NCBI RefSeq assembly: GCF_007859675.1
Contig: NZ_CP042305.1
Location: 2,542,001-2,606,000, forward strand
Origin: Humibacter ginsenosidimutans
GTDB lineage: Bacteria > Actinomycetota > Actinomycetes > Actinomycetales > Microbacteriaceae
Direction of reading: 5' to 3'
DNA: 64,000 bases
Below are positions 18,563 to 27,064 of this stretch, in pieces. Position 1 is the first letter of the stretch; the number at the start of each line of letters is the position of its first letter. The position numbers and the translations under genes are program-made. The notes beneath the pieces were generated by a model. It did not search any database. It was not told where the DNA came from and was given only the letters and a program-made list of their open reading frames with translations.

Positions 18563-19468
18563 GTGACGGACGGACCACTGGCGAGCAGTAAGGGCGCGGT
18601 CGGCGACTCTCGCTACGCGGCACTCGTGGTGGCGGGGCTCGTGTGCCAGGAGGTCGGGGCATCCATCGCCGTGCTGCTCTTTCCGCAGGTGGGTGCCCTC
18701 GGCATGGTGTTTCTGCGGGTGCTGTTCTCCGCGGTGATCCTGCTGCCGATCGCTCGGCCGAAGCTGCGCGGCATCCGGGGCGGCGCGTGGATGACCGTGG
18801 TCGGCTTCGGCCTCGTGCTCGCGCTCATGAACGGGCTGTTCTACCTCTCCATCGATCGCATCCCGCTGGGCGCAGCCGTCACGATCGAGGTGCTCGGACC
18901 ACTCGTGCTCTCGGTGGTCGCCGCGCGCAGGGCGATCGCCTGGCTGTGGGCGGGACTCGCGGCCATCGGCGTCGCGCTGCTCGGTGAGGGCAGCTTCGGC
19001 CGTCTCGACCTGGTCGGCGTGCTGCTCGCCGCCGGCGCAGGCACGGCGTGGGCGTTCTACATTCTGCTGTCGCGGCAGACGGGCAGGCGGTTCGCGAAGT
19101 TCGACGGGCTCGCGATCGCGATGACGATCGGTGCCGTGGCGAGTGCGCCGTTCGGCATCGCCTCGGCCGGCGCTGCGCTGTTGCGCCCGGAGACGCTGTT
19201 GCTCGGCGCGGCCGTCGCGCTGCTCTCATCGACGATTCCGTACGGGCTGGAACTGCTCGCGCTGCGGCACCTGCATGCCGCCGCGTTCGCGATCCTGCTC
19301 AGCCTCGCTCCCGCGACCGCGGCCCTCGCCGGGCTCGTGCTGCTGCGGCAGGCCTTCACCTGGATCGGCGTGATCGCCGTGGTGCTCGTCGTCTCGGCGA
19401 GCATCGGGGCGGTGTGGTCGGCGCGAAGGCACGAGCCCGCGCCGGAGTCGCCCGACGAGGTCGCGTGA
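18563..19468 (+). CDS. EamA-family (RhtA-like) inner-membrane exporter
   Basis: A 301-aa protein with about ten membrane spans in two EamA halves. The first covers roughly residues 15-140 (the EVGASIAVLLFPQVGALGMVFLRVLFSA entry typical of RhtA), the second roughly 150-285 ending in LAGLVLLRQAFTWIGVIAVVLVVSASIGAVWS. RhtA-type members export threonine, homoserine and other amino acids or metabolites. The GTG at 18563 is chosen because TAACGT lies 6 nt upstream. The C-terminal tail (RRHEPAPESPDEVA) is cytoplasmic. Confidence 0.88.
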   Translation: MTDGPLASSKGAVGDSRYAALVVAGLVCQEVGASIAVLLFPQVGALGMVFLRVLFSAVILLPIARPKLRGIRGGAWMTVVGFGLVLALMNGLFYLSIDRIPLGAAVTIEVLGPLVLSVVAARRAIAWLWAGLAAIGVALLGEGSFGRLDLVGVLLAAGAGTAWAFYILLSRQTGRRFAKFDGLAIAMTIGAVASAPFGIASAGAALLRPETLLLGAAVALLSSTIPYGLELLALRHLHAAAFAILLSLAPATAALAGLVLLRQAFTWIGVIAVVLVVSASIGAVWSARRHEPAPESPDEVA

Positions 19469-19498
19469 GCCCCGGCACGTGTCTCAGCGGCCACCCGT

Positions 19499-19951
19499 TC
19501 AGAGCACCGTGACCGCGACGAGCACCAGCACGAACGCGGCGACGATGATCGCGACGCGACCGTAGTGCAGGCTGTCCCAGCGCTGCATCTGCTCGTGCCA
19601 GTCCGTCGGATGCTCGTCGGCCGACCAGGTCTTGGAGCGGTTGTTGATCGGCACCAGCAGCGTGATCGACACGACGACGCTGATCGCCAGCAGCACGGCG
19701 GCGACGACGGATGCCACCGAGGCCGGCGCACCCCAGGTGAAGACCGCCAGCGCGACGGTGAGGATGAACGAGCCGAAGTACCAGAACGGCATCGCACGCC
19801 CCAGCATGCGGCCGCCGTGGGCCCGGGCATCCAGAGCAGGACCGACCGGCAGTGCGTTCATGATCGGGTTCATCACGAACGCCACGGCGAACTCGACGCC
19901 GACCATGAGGCCGACCACCGTCGCGGTGATGACGGCGAAGACAGAAAGCAT
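19499..19951 (-). CDS. DUF1772 (anthrone-oxygenase-like) membrane protein
   Basis: A 150-aa membrane protein with four spans (VFAVITATVVGLMVGVEFAVAFV, FWYFGSFILTVALAVFTWG, ASVVAAVLLAISVVVSITLLV, VAIIVAAFVLVLVAVTVL) and the central polar loop NNRSKTW. This is the DUF1772 pattern. Fungal relatives oxidise anthrones; bacterial roles are unknown. The ATG at 19951 is taken because GAAGGG lies about 8 nt upstream; a GTG nine bases earlier is possible. It is divergent from the TetR gene, and two matching operator copies lie between them, so TetR repression is likely. Confidence 0.85.
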   Translation of the reverse strand: MLSVFAVITATVVGLMVGVEFAVAFVMNPIMNALPVGPALDARAHGGRMLGRAMPFWYFGSFILTVALAVFTWGAPASVASVVAAVLLAISVVVSITLLVPINNRSKTWSADEHPTDWHEQMQRWDSLHYGRVAIIVAAFVLVLVAVTVL

Positions 19952-19970
19952 GATGCACACCCTTCGTTGT

Positions 19971-20000
19971 TAGCGCTGCTAGATTTACTAGCGCTGCTAG
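19971..20000. promoter_or_regulatory. Paired TetR operators (TAGCGCTGCTAG twice)
   Basis: Two identical 12-mers TAGCGCTGCTAG at 19971-19982 and 19989-20000, 18 bp apart centre to centre. Each holds the palindrome TAGC-N3-GCTA. They sit between the divergent DUF1772 and TetR starts, as expected for autoregulation by cooperative TetR dimers. Confidence 0.7.
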
Positions 20001-20053
20001 AGTAGGCAGTGGGCCGCACAATCGCAAGACCCGAGAAATGTGCAGGGAGACGA

Positions 20054-20614
20054 ATGGCAGACGCCACGGCGCGACAGCAGCGCAGCGATGAACGACGGCG
20101 AGGCATCCTCGATGCGGCCCGCGCACGAGCGGAGTCCGACGGCTGGTCCGCGGTGACCACGAGGCACCTCGCCGACGCCATCGGCTACACGCAACCCGTG
20201 CTGTACGGGCACTTTCCCGGCGGCAAGACCGAGATCATGCGGACGATCGCGTTGGAGGGATTCGTGGAGCTGGCCGCCCGGTGCCGCACCGCCGTCGGGC
20301 GCACGACCGCGCGCAGGGCGGTCGAAGCGGTCGCCGGCGCCTATGTGCAGTTCGCGGCCGAGCATCCCGCCGTGTACGAGGCGATGTTCCAGCAGCCCAT
20401 CGACGCCCGCTTCGCGAGCGAGGACAGCGCCACCGAGCTGCGCCAGGGATTCGCCGTGCTCGCGGAGGCCGTCGGCGAGCACGGCGACGGCACGAAGACC
20501 GAGGTGTTCTGGGGTGCGCTGCACGGCATCGCCCAGCTCGAACTCGCCGGCCGCATGAACGCCGACCACCGCACCCACCGCATCCGCGAGATCGGCGCAC
20601 TGTTCGGCTCCTGA
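20054..20614 (+). CDS. TetR-family repressor
   Basis: A 186-aa regulator. The N-terminal helix-turn-helix at about residues 14-60 reads RRRGILDAARARAESDGWSAVTTRHLADAIGYTQPVLYGHFPGGK, a standard TetR DNA-binding domain with the Y-x-HF end. The rest is an all-helical ligand domain ending in RTHRIREIGALF. The ATG at 20054 has AGGGAG about 5 nt upstream. It faces the DUF1772 gene, with two identical operators in between, so it probably represses that gene and itself. A hairpin follows the stop. Ligand unknown. Confidence 0.92.
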   Translation: MADATARQQRSDERRRGILDAARARAESDGWSAVTTRHLADAIGYTQPVLYGHFPGGKTEIMRTIALEGFVELAARCRTAVGRTTARRAVEAVAGAYVQFAAEHPAVYEAMFQQPIDARFASEDSATELRQGFAVLAEAVGEHGDGTKTEVFWGALHGIAQLELAGRMNADHRTHRIREIGALFGS

Positions 20615-20617
20615 CCG

Positions 20618-20634
20618 TCGCCCGCTACGGGCGA
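20618..20634 (+). terminator. Terminator hairpin after the TetR gene
   Basis: Perfect arms TCGCCCG (20618-20624) and CGGGCGA (20628-20634) with a CTA loop, 4 nt after the stop. Confidence 0.55.
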
Positions 20635-20741
20635 AGTGGCCGTGGTGCCGACGCCTCCGCACGGCGCATGGTTAGCGTCGTCAGCAGACGGGGCACGCTC
20701 GACGTGGCGGCGTACTCGACGGACACCGGAGGAGGAACCCC

Positions 20742-22406
20742 GTGACCATCATGCGACCGCTCATGGGACTCGCCCCGCGCAACCTGGTGCGGGAGCTGCT
20801 CGCCGGCGTCACCCTGCTGGCCATCGCGGTTCCGCTCAACATCGGGTACGCGCAGATCGCCGGGCTGCCCGCGACCGCGGGGCTCTATGCGCTGATCGTT
20901 CCGGCCGCGATCTACGCCCTGACGGTGTCGTCGCGGCAGCTCGTGGCGTCGCCGGATGCCGCGGCCGCCGCACTCGTGGCATCGTCCGTCGGCGGGCTCG
21001 CCGCCGCGGGCAGCAAGGACTACCTCACGATGGCACTCGCGCAGGCGATCATCTGCGGCGTGCTCTTTCTCATCACTGCGGTGTTCAAGCTCGGATTCCT
21101 CGCGAACTTCCTCTCCAAGCCCATCCTGGTGGGCTTCGTCGGCGGCCTGGCGCTGGACATCCTGGTGAGCCAGATCGCCAAGATGCTCGGCGTCAAGATC
21201 AACTCCGGCGGCGAGTTCGTGGAGAAGGTGGGGGACCTCTTCTCGAACATCGGCACCGTGAACTGGTGGTCGGTGGGCATCTCGGTGGTCGCCGTGATCG
21301 TGCTGATGGTCGGGGCGCGCATCGCGAAGATCGTGCCGTGGGCGCTGATCGTGCTCGTGCTCGCGACGATCGTGGTCGTGACGGCGCATCTCGAGGCATC
21401 CGGCGTCGCCGTGCTCGGCAAAGTGGATGCCGGCCCGCCGCACCTCACCTGGCCCGTGCTCACGTGGGTGCAGTGGCTCAACCTCATGCCGTCGGCGATC
21501 GCCCTGCTTTTCGTCACCATGGCGGAGGGCCTGCTCGTGGCGCGCAGCTACGGCGAGAAGCGCGGCTACGCCACGAACCCGAACCAGGACCTGTTCGCGT
21601 TCGGCGTCGCCAACATCGCCTCGGGCGCCACCGGCGGCTTCACCGTCGGATCGTCCACCTCGCGCACCGCGGCGATGGACTCCTCGGGCTCCCGCACGCA
21701 GCTGCCCAGCCTCGTGGCGGCGGTGGGCACGCTGCTGCTGGTGATCTTCGGCACGGCGCTGCTCGCGGACATCCCGTCGCCGGCGATCGGCGCGATCGTG
21801 GGGGTGGCGGTACTGCCGCTGCTGGGCATCCGCGACTTCGCCGCGATGTGGAAGCAGGACCGTTTCGAGTTCGTCATCGGGGCCGTCTGCTTTCTCGTGA
21901 CCCTGTTCGTCGGTGCTATCGCGGGCATCGCGGTGTCGTTCGTGCTCGCGCTCATCAACCTGGCGAGCCGCGCGTCGAAGCCGGCGATCGACGTGCTCGA
22001 GGCGGACGACAACCCGCATCACTCCCTGCTCGACTCCGCTCCGAGCGGGCAGGAGACGGCGCCTGGCGTCGTCGTCATCCGGCTTGCCGCGCCGCTCTTC
22101 TTCGCGAACAGCACCGTGTTCGCGGATGCCGTCAAGCGCGCCGTGCGGGCATCCGACGATCCGCCGGTGCACGACGTCGTGATCGACCTGGAGTCGGTCA
22201 CCGACGTCGACATCACCGCGGCCGAGACCATGGATGCCCTCAAGGAGTGGCTGCACGACCACCACGTCGCGCTCAGCTACAGCCGGGCGCGGCTGCCGCT
22301 GGTGACGCGGATGCGCGAGATCGGCATCGTCGACGACGAGACGTTCTACGACACGAACCGCGAGGCGCTGACGGCGCTGGTCACGGCGCCGCCGCCCGCG
22401 CGCTGA
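20742..22406 (+). CDS. SulP-family anion transporter with STAS domain
   Basis: A 554-aa SLC26/SulP transporter. The membrane part (residues about 10-415) shows the family pattern: NLVRELLAGVTLLAIAVPLNIGYAQIAGLPATAGLYA at the start and TNPNQDLFAFGVANIASGATGGFTVGSSTSRTAA, the anion-path helix, in the middle. The C-terminal STAS domain (about 430-550, VVVIRLAAPLFFANSTVFADAV to DITAAETMDAL) is cytoplasmic and regulatory. SulP proteins carry sulfate, bicarbonate or other anions. The start GTG has GGAGGAGG about 6 nt upstream. It ends 4 bp before the stop of a convergent monooxygenase gene in a sulfur-related cluster, which makes sulfate plausible but not certain. Confidence 0.92.
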   Translation: MTIMRPLMGLAPRNLVRELLAGVTLLAIAVPLNIGYAQIAGLPATAGLYALIVPAAIYALTVSSRQLVASPDAAAAALVASSVGGLAAAGSKDYLTMALAQAIICGVLFLITAVFKLGFLANFLSKPILVGFVGGLALDILVSQIAKMLGVKINSGGEFVEKVGDLFSNIGTVNWWSVGISVVAVIVLMVGARIAKIVPWALIVLVLATIVVVTAHLEASGVAVLGKVDAGPPHLTWPVLTWVQWLNLMPSAIALLFVTMAEGLLVARSYGEKRGYATNPNQDLFAFGVANIASGATGGFTVGSSTSRTAAMDSSGSRTQLPSLVAAVGTLLLVIFGTALLADIPSPAIGAIVGVAVLPLLGIRDFAAMWKQDRFEFVIGAVCFLVTLFVGAIAGIAVSFVLALINLASRASKPAIDVLEADDNPHHSLLDSAPSGQETAPGVVVIRLAAPLFFANSTVFADAVKRAVRASDDPPVHDVVIDLESVTDVDITAAETMDALKEWLHDHHVALSYSRARLPLVTRMREIGIVDDETFYDTNREALTALVTAPPPAR

Positions 22407-22410
22407 GCGC

Positions 22411-23346
22411 TCAGCGCACCAGGGGTGCGAGCGCTTCGCCGAGCGCCGACACGACGCCGGGGACGTGTCCGTTGAGGGGCGCGTTCACGACGACGCCGTC
22501 GACGCCTGCGCCGAGGATCGACTCCTGGATGCGCTCTGCGATGACGTCGGCCGTGCCGACGAACGCGCGATTGCGGCGATCCTCGGGAATCTTGGCGAGA
22601 ATCGCGTCGGCCTCCGCCTGCGTCTCGACGAGACCGACGCTCGCGAGATAGCTCGTCCTCAGCGTCGCCGGATCGCGATCGATCTCCTCGGCGCGCTGCC
22701 GCAGAACCTCGACCTTGTGCGGCAGATCCTCGATCGCGCAGATGATGTTCATGTGGTCCGCATAACGGGCTGCGAGCCGGAACGTCTTGCGCTCGCCCTG
22801 ACCGCCCAGCATGATCGGGATGCTCTCGCGGAACCGCGGCACGTTCATCGCCCCGTGCGCGCGGTACCACGTGCCGACGAACTCGGGCCGCTCGTCGCGC
22901 AGCATCGGGTGGATGATCTGCAGCGCCTCGTCCAGCTTCTCGAAGCGCTCGGTGAACGTGTCGAAGTCGAAGCCCAGCTGTTCGTGCTCCAGCTCGAACC
23001 AGCCGGCGCCGATGCCGAGAATGGCGCGGCCGTGGCTGATCACATCCAGCGTGCTGACGGTCTTCGCCAGCAGCGTCGGGTTGCGGTAGGTGTTGCCGGT
23101 CACGAGTGCGGAGAGCTGGATGCCGCTGGTCGACGCCGCGAGCGCGGCCAGCGTCGAGTAGGCCTCCATCATCGGCTGGTCTGGCGTGCCGAGCCCTGGC
23201 AGTTGATAGAAGTGGTCCATCACGAGCACCGTGTCGAAGCCGCTGGACTCCGCCTCGCGCGCCTGCGCGAGCACGGTGTCGAACAGGGTCTCCACGCCGC
23301 CTGGATAGCTGAAATTCGGGATCTGGTAGCCGAGCGAGATCGTCAC
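22411..23346 (-). CDS. LLM-class F420-dependent oxidoreductase
   Basis: A 311-aa luciferase-like monooxygenase of the F420-dependent subgroup, with the full barrel from LGYQIPNFSYPG to the C-terminal GVVVNAPLNGHVPGVV. Typical pieces are FDTVLVMDHFYQLPGLG, LAKTVSTLDVISHGRAILGIGAGWFELEHEQLGFDF and PIMLGGQGERKTFRLAARYAD. The family uses F420 (or FMN) to reduce or oxidise small organics. Substrate not predictable. The GTG at 23346 is preferred over an upstream ATG because TAGCGT lies 7 nt before it. It lies downstream of NtaA-like and MetY genes on the same strand but has its own promoter. Confidence 0.9.
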   Translation of the reverse strand: MTISLGYQIPNFSYPGGVETLFDTVLAQAREAESSGFDTVLVMDHFYQLPGLGTPDQPMMEAYSTLAALAASTSGIQLSALVTGNTYRNPTLLAKTVSTLDVISHGRAILGIGAGWFELEHEQLGFDFDTFTERFEKLDEALQIIHPMLRDERPEFVGTWYRAHGAMNVPRFRESIPIMLGGQGERKTFRLAARYADHMNIICAIEDLPHKVEVLRQRAEEIDRDPATLRTSYLASVGLVETQAEADAILAKIPEDRRNRAFVGTADVIAERIQESILGAGVDGVVVNAPLNGHVPGVVSALGEALAPLVR

Positions 23347-23353
23347 GAGGGCG

Positions 23354-23359
23354 ACGCTA
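23354..23359 (-). promoter_or_regulatory. Leaderless -10 box (TAGCGT) for the F420-type oxidoreductase
   Basis: TAGCGT lies 7 nt before the GTG at 23346. It falls inside the apparent 5' extension of the frame, which argues for the shorter protein. Confidence 0.55.
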
Positions 23360-23391
23360 CGGCACATGCCGCGATGACGCGCGGGCGAGTC

Positions 23392-24756
23392 TCAGAAATC
23401 GGTGAGGTTCGCGCGCAGGCCGCCCGGTGCGTAGGACGTGCGCAGGATGCCGCGGCGCCGCAACTCGGGCACCAGGTCGTCGAGCATGCGGTGCACGGTC
23501 ACCGGGTGCAGGTCGCCCGAGAAGATGAAGCCGTCGCCCGCGGCATCCTCGCCGAGCTCCTCGATGAAGTCGGCGAGCTGGCCTGCCGTGCCGACGAGCC
23601 CCTCGCGGTCAAGCACCGCGCCCTTGCGCGCCTTGGCGGCGAGCAGGTCGCGCAGGGGCTGGGCGTCGAAGCTCGGCGCCGTGCCGAGCAGGCCCTTGAT
23701 CGTGCCGCGGGAGACGTGCGGGCCGAAGATGCTCGGGTCGAGCGGCTCGTCGAGGTCGAGTCCGGTGAGATCGGTCTCGGCGTCGCTCGATTGGCCCAGG
23801 AGCACGGCGCGCAGCTCGTCGTCCGAGGGATGCCGCGAGGCGTCCACCACGCGCTTCGCCTCGTCTTCGCTGGCGACGACCTCGGGTTTGAACACGAAGA
23901 GCGTCTTCACGTCGGATGCCGTGCGGCCGGCTGCCTCTGCGGCTTCCGCGACCTTCGCGCGATACGCCCGCACCGCGTCGACGTTCAGCGGCGCGAGCGC
24001 GAGCTGCACGTCGGAGTTCGCGCCGGCGAAGCCGAGTCCGCGGCCCGAGCCTCCTGGGGAGACGATGGCGGGGTCGCCCGCGGTCGTGCCGAAGGCATCC
24101 ACGTTCTCCGGTCCGGAGGCGGAGCCGGTGAAGGGGATGGCGTTGAGAGGGCCCTCCACGCGGAAGTATTCGCCATCGTGACGGGTGGCGCGAATGTGCG
24201 AGCCGTCGGCGAAGTGTCCGGTCGCGGCATCCGCGATGTAGGCACCGTCGCCCCAGCTGTGCCAGAGCTCGCGCACCACGTCGAGCCACTCCTGCGCGCG
24301 GTCGTAGGCGGCGTCGTGGTCGATCTCCTCGAGTCCGAAGTGACGGGCGCTCTTCACATCGGTGACGACGTTGATGCCGAATCGGCCGTCGCTGAGATGC
24401 TGCAGCGTCGCCGCCTGCCGCGCGGCGAGGTACGGCGGCGTCGCGCCCGCATTGATGGTGGGGACGATGCCGATGCGGCTCGTTGCCTGGAACAGGTAGG
24501 GCGCGAGCAGCAGCGGGTCGTGCTTCGGGCCGCCGTAGGCGGACCGCACGCGCAGGTCGAGCGTCTCCGGCGTGCCGGTCGAGATGGCGTCCTCCATGAT
24601 CACCAGGTCGAGGCCGGCCTGCTCGAGCTCGCGCACGGAGTGCTGGTAGAGGTCGGGTTTGGTCCAGTCGTAGCCCCAGCGCCAGTCGGGGCGGCCCCAG
24701 GCCTGCGGGCCGAAGCCGCGCGAGAAGAACCAGCCGAAGTGCTGTCTGCGTGTCAT
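23392..24756 (-). CDS. NtaA/SnaA/DszA-family FMN-dependent monooxygenase
   Basis: A 454-aa two-component flavin monooxygenase of the NtaA/DszA group, which uses FMNH2 supplied by a separate reductase. Markers are the N-terminal QHFGWFFSRGFGPQAWGRPDWRWGYDW, LVIMEDAIS, SRIGIVPTINAGATPPYLAARQAATLQHLSDGRFGINVVTD and AYDRAQEWLDVVRELWHSW. Members cleave C-S or C-N bonds in sulfones, sulfonates or aminopolycarboxylates. The ATG at 24756 has AAGGACT 6 nt upstream and starts 13 bp after the MetY stop. Co-transcription with a homocysteine-forming enzyme supports a role in organic sulfur use. Confidence 0.9.
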   Translation of the reverse strand: MTRRQHFGWFFSRGFGPQAWGRPDWRWGYDWTKPDLYQHSVRELEQAGLDLVIMEDAISTGTPETLDLRVRSAYGGPKHDPLLLAPYLFQATSRIGIVPTINAGATPPYLAARQAATLQHLSDGRFGINVVTDVKSARHFGLEEIDHDAAYDRAQEWLDVVRELWHSWGDGAYIADAATGHFADGSHIRATRHDGEYFRVEGPLNAIPFTGSASGPENVDAFGTTAGDPAIVSPGGSGRGLGFAGANSDVQLALAPLNVDAVRAYRAKVAEAAEAAGRTASDVKTLFVFKPEVVASEDEAKRVVDASRHPSDDELRAVLLGQSSDAETDLTGLDLDEPLDPSIFGPHVSRGTIKGLLGTAPSFDAQPLRDLLAAKARKGAVLDREGLVGTAGQLADFIEELGEDAAGDGFIFSGDLHPVTVHRMLDDLVPELRRRGILRTSYAPGGLRANLTDF

Positions 24757-24769
24757 GTGAGTCCTTCGA

Positions 24770-26194
24770 TCAGCCGGCGAGCGCCGCGGGCTCGAGCGCG
24801 CGCACTGCCGCGAGGCCGCGTGCCAGGTCGCGGATGAGGTCGTCGGCGTCTTCGATGCCGATCGAGAGGCGCAGCAGTCCCGGCCCGATGCCGTTGGCGA
24901 GCCGCTCCTGCTCGGTGAGGAGCGTGTGGGTGGTGGATGCCGGGTGCAGCACGAGCGAGCGCACGTCGCCCAGGTGCGTCATGCGGCTGAACAGCCGCAG
25001 GGCGTCGTGGAACGCCCGGGCGGCCGGCTCGCCGCCGCGCAGCGTGAACGAGAACACGCTGCCCTGACCGTCGGGAAGGTACTTGAGCGCCAGCACGTGG
25101 TGCGGGCTGGATGCCAGCCCCGCGTAGTCGACGGACTCCACCTCGGGCCGTCCCTCCAGCCACGCGGCCACGGCGAGCGCGTTGCGCGAGTGCTGCGCCA
25201 CTCGCAGCGACAGCGTCTCGAGACCCTGCTGCAGCAGGAACGCGTTGAACGGCGACAGCGTCGGACCGAAGCGCGACGCGACGACCTGCCGCGTGTACGC
25301 GACGGAGGCCGAACGGCCATAGGTCTCGACGTAGGTGCGGCCGGCGAGGGCGCGCTGCGGGGTGTTGAGGTGGGGGAAGGAGTCGGGGCGGGCGCTGTAG
25401 TCGAAGGTGCCGGCATCCACGATGACGCCCCCGAGGGCGGTGCCGTGGCCGGAGAGGAACTTGCTCGCCGAGTGCACCACGATGTCGGCGCCGAACTCGA
25501 ACGGGCGAAGCAGATACGGCGTGGCCAGCGTGTTGTCGACGATCAGCGGGATGCCCGCCTCGTGCGCGACCCGCGCGATCGCCTCGATGTCGACGAGGTC
25601 GTTCGTGGGATTCGGGATCGGCTCGGCGAACAGCAGGCGCGTCTCCGGTCGGATGGCGCGACGCCAGGCGTCCGGGTCGTTCGCGTCGACGACGAAGCTG
25701 CTCTCGATGCCGAGCCTGGCGAGGTTGTCGCGGAGCAGACCGCGGGTGCCTTCGTAGATGCTCGTCGCAGAGACGACATGGTCGCCGGCCTGCAGGATGC
25801 CCAGCAACGCCACCGAGAGCGCCGCCTGCCCGCTGCCCACCACGATCGCCTCCGCGTTCGGGGCGACGGCGCCGCCCTCGAGCACGGCGAGGCGACGCTC
25901 GACGGCGGCCGTCGTGGGGTTGCCGGAGCGGGAGTACGTGTACCCGGGCTCGTCGCCGGCGAACCTGTCGCGCGCCTGATCGAAGTCGTCGAAGACGAAG
26001 CCGGCGCTGAGATAGACGGGCGGGATGCGGGAGCCGAACGCGGCATCCGGCTCAGTTCCGGCGTGCACCTGCGCCGTGGTGAAGCCGACGGGCTCGACGG
26101 CGTTCTCGTCGACGCCGAGCACGGCAAGGCCTTCGGCCGACGGACTCTCGGTGTCGCCGACCGATCGGAGGGGAAGCACGGGTGTTGCTGTCAC
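24770..26194 (-). CDS. O-acetylhomoserine sulfhydrylase-type PLP enzyme (MetY-like)
   Basis: A 474-aa enzyme of the Cys/Met-metabolism PLP family. The PLP lysine is K245 in [11 protein letters not shown]. Other marks are [22 protein letters not shown] (cofactor phosphate site), [24 protein letters not shown] and the C-terminal [17 protein letters not shown] and [18 protein letters not shown]. The length and the GHGTALGG loop fit O-acetylhomoserine aminocarboxypropyltransferase better than cystathionine gamma-synthase. It would use sulfide or methanethiol to make homocysteine or methionine. It is the first gene of an operon with the NtaA-like monooxygenase. The 161-bp upstream region holds a perfect palindrome (26284-26317) but no riboswitch I could recognise. 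Confidence 0.92.
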   Translation of the reverse strand: MTATPVLPLRSVGDTESPSAEGLAVLGVDENAVEPVGFTTAQVHAGTEPDAAFGSRIPPVYLSAGFVFDDFDQARDRFAGDEPGYTYSRSGNPTTAAVERRLAVLEGGAVAPNAEAIVVGSGQAALSVALLGILQAGDHVVSATSIYEGTRGLLRDNLARLGIESSFVVDANDPDAWRRAIRPETRLLFAEPIPNPTNDLVDIEAIARVAHEAGIPLIVDNTLATPYLLRPFEFGADIVVHSASKFLSGHGTALGGVIVDAGTFDYSARPDSFPHLNTPQRALAGRTYVETYGRSASVAYTRQVVASRFGPTLSPFNAFLLQQGLETLSLRVAQHSRNALAVAAWLEGRPEVESVDYAGLASSPHHVLALKYLPDGQGSVFSFTLRGGEPAARAFHDALRLFSRMTHLGDVRSLVLHPASTTHTLLTEQERLANGIGPGLLRLSIGIEDADDLIRDLARGLAAVRALEPAALAG

Positions 26195-26283
26195 CCGACC
26201 ATGGTGCGCGCCGCCCCGCCGATCCCCGTCATCGAGCGGTCATCGTGTGAAGCCGTGTTACCCGGTGTTGCGGCGTAGGGTGG

Positions 26284-26317
26284 CGGATGCCCGCGCCCGC
26301 TCGGGTGCGGGCATCCG
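26284..26317. promoter_or_regulatory. 34-bp nested palindrome between metY-like and PRC-barrel genes
   Basis: Perfect 11-bp arms CGGATGCCCGC (26284-26294) and GCGGGCATCCG (26307-26317). The loop itself pairs (CCCG-CT-CGGG), so almost the whole 34 bp is self-complementary. It is 39 bp before the PRC-barrel GTG. It could be an operator, an RNA hairpin in that leader, or a terminator for antisense transcription. Confidence 0.6.
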
Positions 26318-26355
26318 TTCGCGTCGTGCGCCGGCGCAGCCATGAGGAGGCATCC

Positions 26356-26709
26356 GTGTCCGAACCCATCGCCTATACCGCACTCGACAAGGGCGCCGTG
26401 GTCACGACGGCGGGCGGGGAGCGTCTCGGCACCGTCGAACACGTGCTGCAGGATGACTCCCTCGACCTCTTCGACGGCCTCGCGGTGCGCACGCACCACG
26501 GTCTGCGCTTCGTCGGCGCGACGCAGATCACGGCCATCACGACAGACGGCGTCGAGACCTCGATCGACGAATCGGAGGTGGCAGGGCTGCCCGCCCCCGA
26601 CGGCGACGCCGTGCTCGAGGCCGACCCCGAGCAGTACCAAGGTCAGGGCCTCACCGCGTGGTGGGGTCGCACGTTCCACCGCGAGCACTGGCTGCGCGAG
26701 AAGGAGTAG
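26356..26709 (+). CDS. PRC-barrel-like small protein
   Basis: A 117-aa protein with a PRC-barrel/DUF2171-like beta barrel: DKGAVVTTAGGERLGTVEHVLQDDSLDLFDGLAVRTHHGLRFVGATQITAITTDGVETSID, residues about 9-70. The acidic C-terminal segment ends in WWGRTFHREHWLREKE. PRC barrels bind protein partners or RNA, and this type is often stress-related in actinobacteria. The GTG at 26356 has GAGGAGG 5 nt upstream. It is the first of four closely packed plus-strand genes (26356-28163). Confidence 0.8.
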   Translation: MSEPIAYTALDKGAVVTTAGGERLGTVEHVLQDDSLDLFDGLAVRTHHGLRFVGATQITAITTDGVETSIDESEVAGLPAPDGDAVLEADPEQYQGQGLTAWWGRTFHREHWLREKE

Positions 26710-26713
26710 CGCG

Positions 26714-27064
26714 ATGCCCGAGACCACGGGAATCGACACCACCGCCGGGCCGAGCGGCCCCGGCTGCGCCGACTGCGAAGCGAACGACGGCTGGTGGTTC
26801 CACCTGAGACGGTGCGCGGAGTGCGGGCACGTCGGATGCTGCGACTCCTCGCCTGCGCAGCACGCGACAGCGCACTTTCGCGAGACGGGCCACCGCTACA
26901 TGCAGAGCTTCGAACCCGGTGAGAACTGGTACTGGGACTACGAGACCGAGCAGCTCGCGACGGGACCCGAGCTCGCGGCTCCGACGAGTCATCCCGACGA
27001 CCAGCCGACCCCTGGGCCGGCGGGCCGGGTGCCCGCGGACTGGCAGGAACTGCTGCACCGGTGA
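26714..27064 (+). CDS. UBP-type zinc-finger protein
   Basis: A 116-aa protein. The N-terminal half is a zinc-finger of the UBP/BUZ type: GCADCEANDGWWFHLRRCAECGHVGCCDSSPAQHATAHFRETGH, residues about 17-60, with six cysteines and several histidines to bind two or three zinc ions. In bacteria such stand-alone modules are common in actinobacteria and their role is unknown. The C-terminal part is polar and Pro-rich. The ATG at 26714 is 4 bp after the PRC-barrel stop. The stop overlaps the next gene start (GTGA). Confidence 0.88.
   Translation: MPETTGIDTTAGPSGPGCADCEANDGWWFHLRRCAECGHVGCCDSSPAQHATAHFRETGHRYMQSFEPGENWYWDYETEQLATGPELAAPTSHPDDQPTPGPAGRVPADWQELLHR

Noticed and set aside
20625-24837. 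Long antisense frames opposite the SulP transporter and the LLM monooxygenase genes
   Set aside because: Repetitive His/Arg/Asp/Ala composition, no start signals, and the sense frames carry recognisable motifs.
26195-26355. A SAM or cobalamin riboswitch upstream of the MetY-like gene
   Set aside because: No conserved riboswitch core recognised; the only strong structure is the simple palindrome at 26284-26317.
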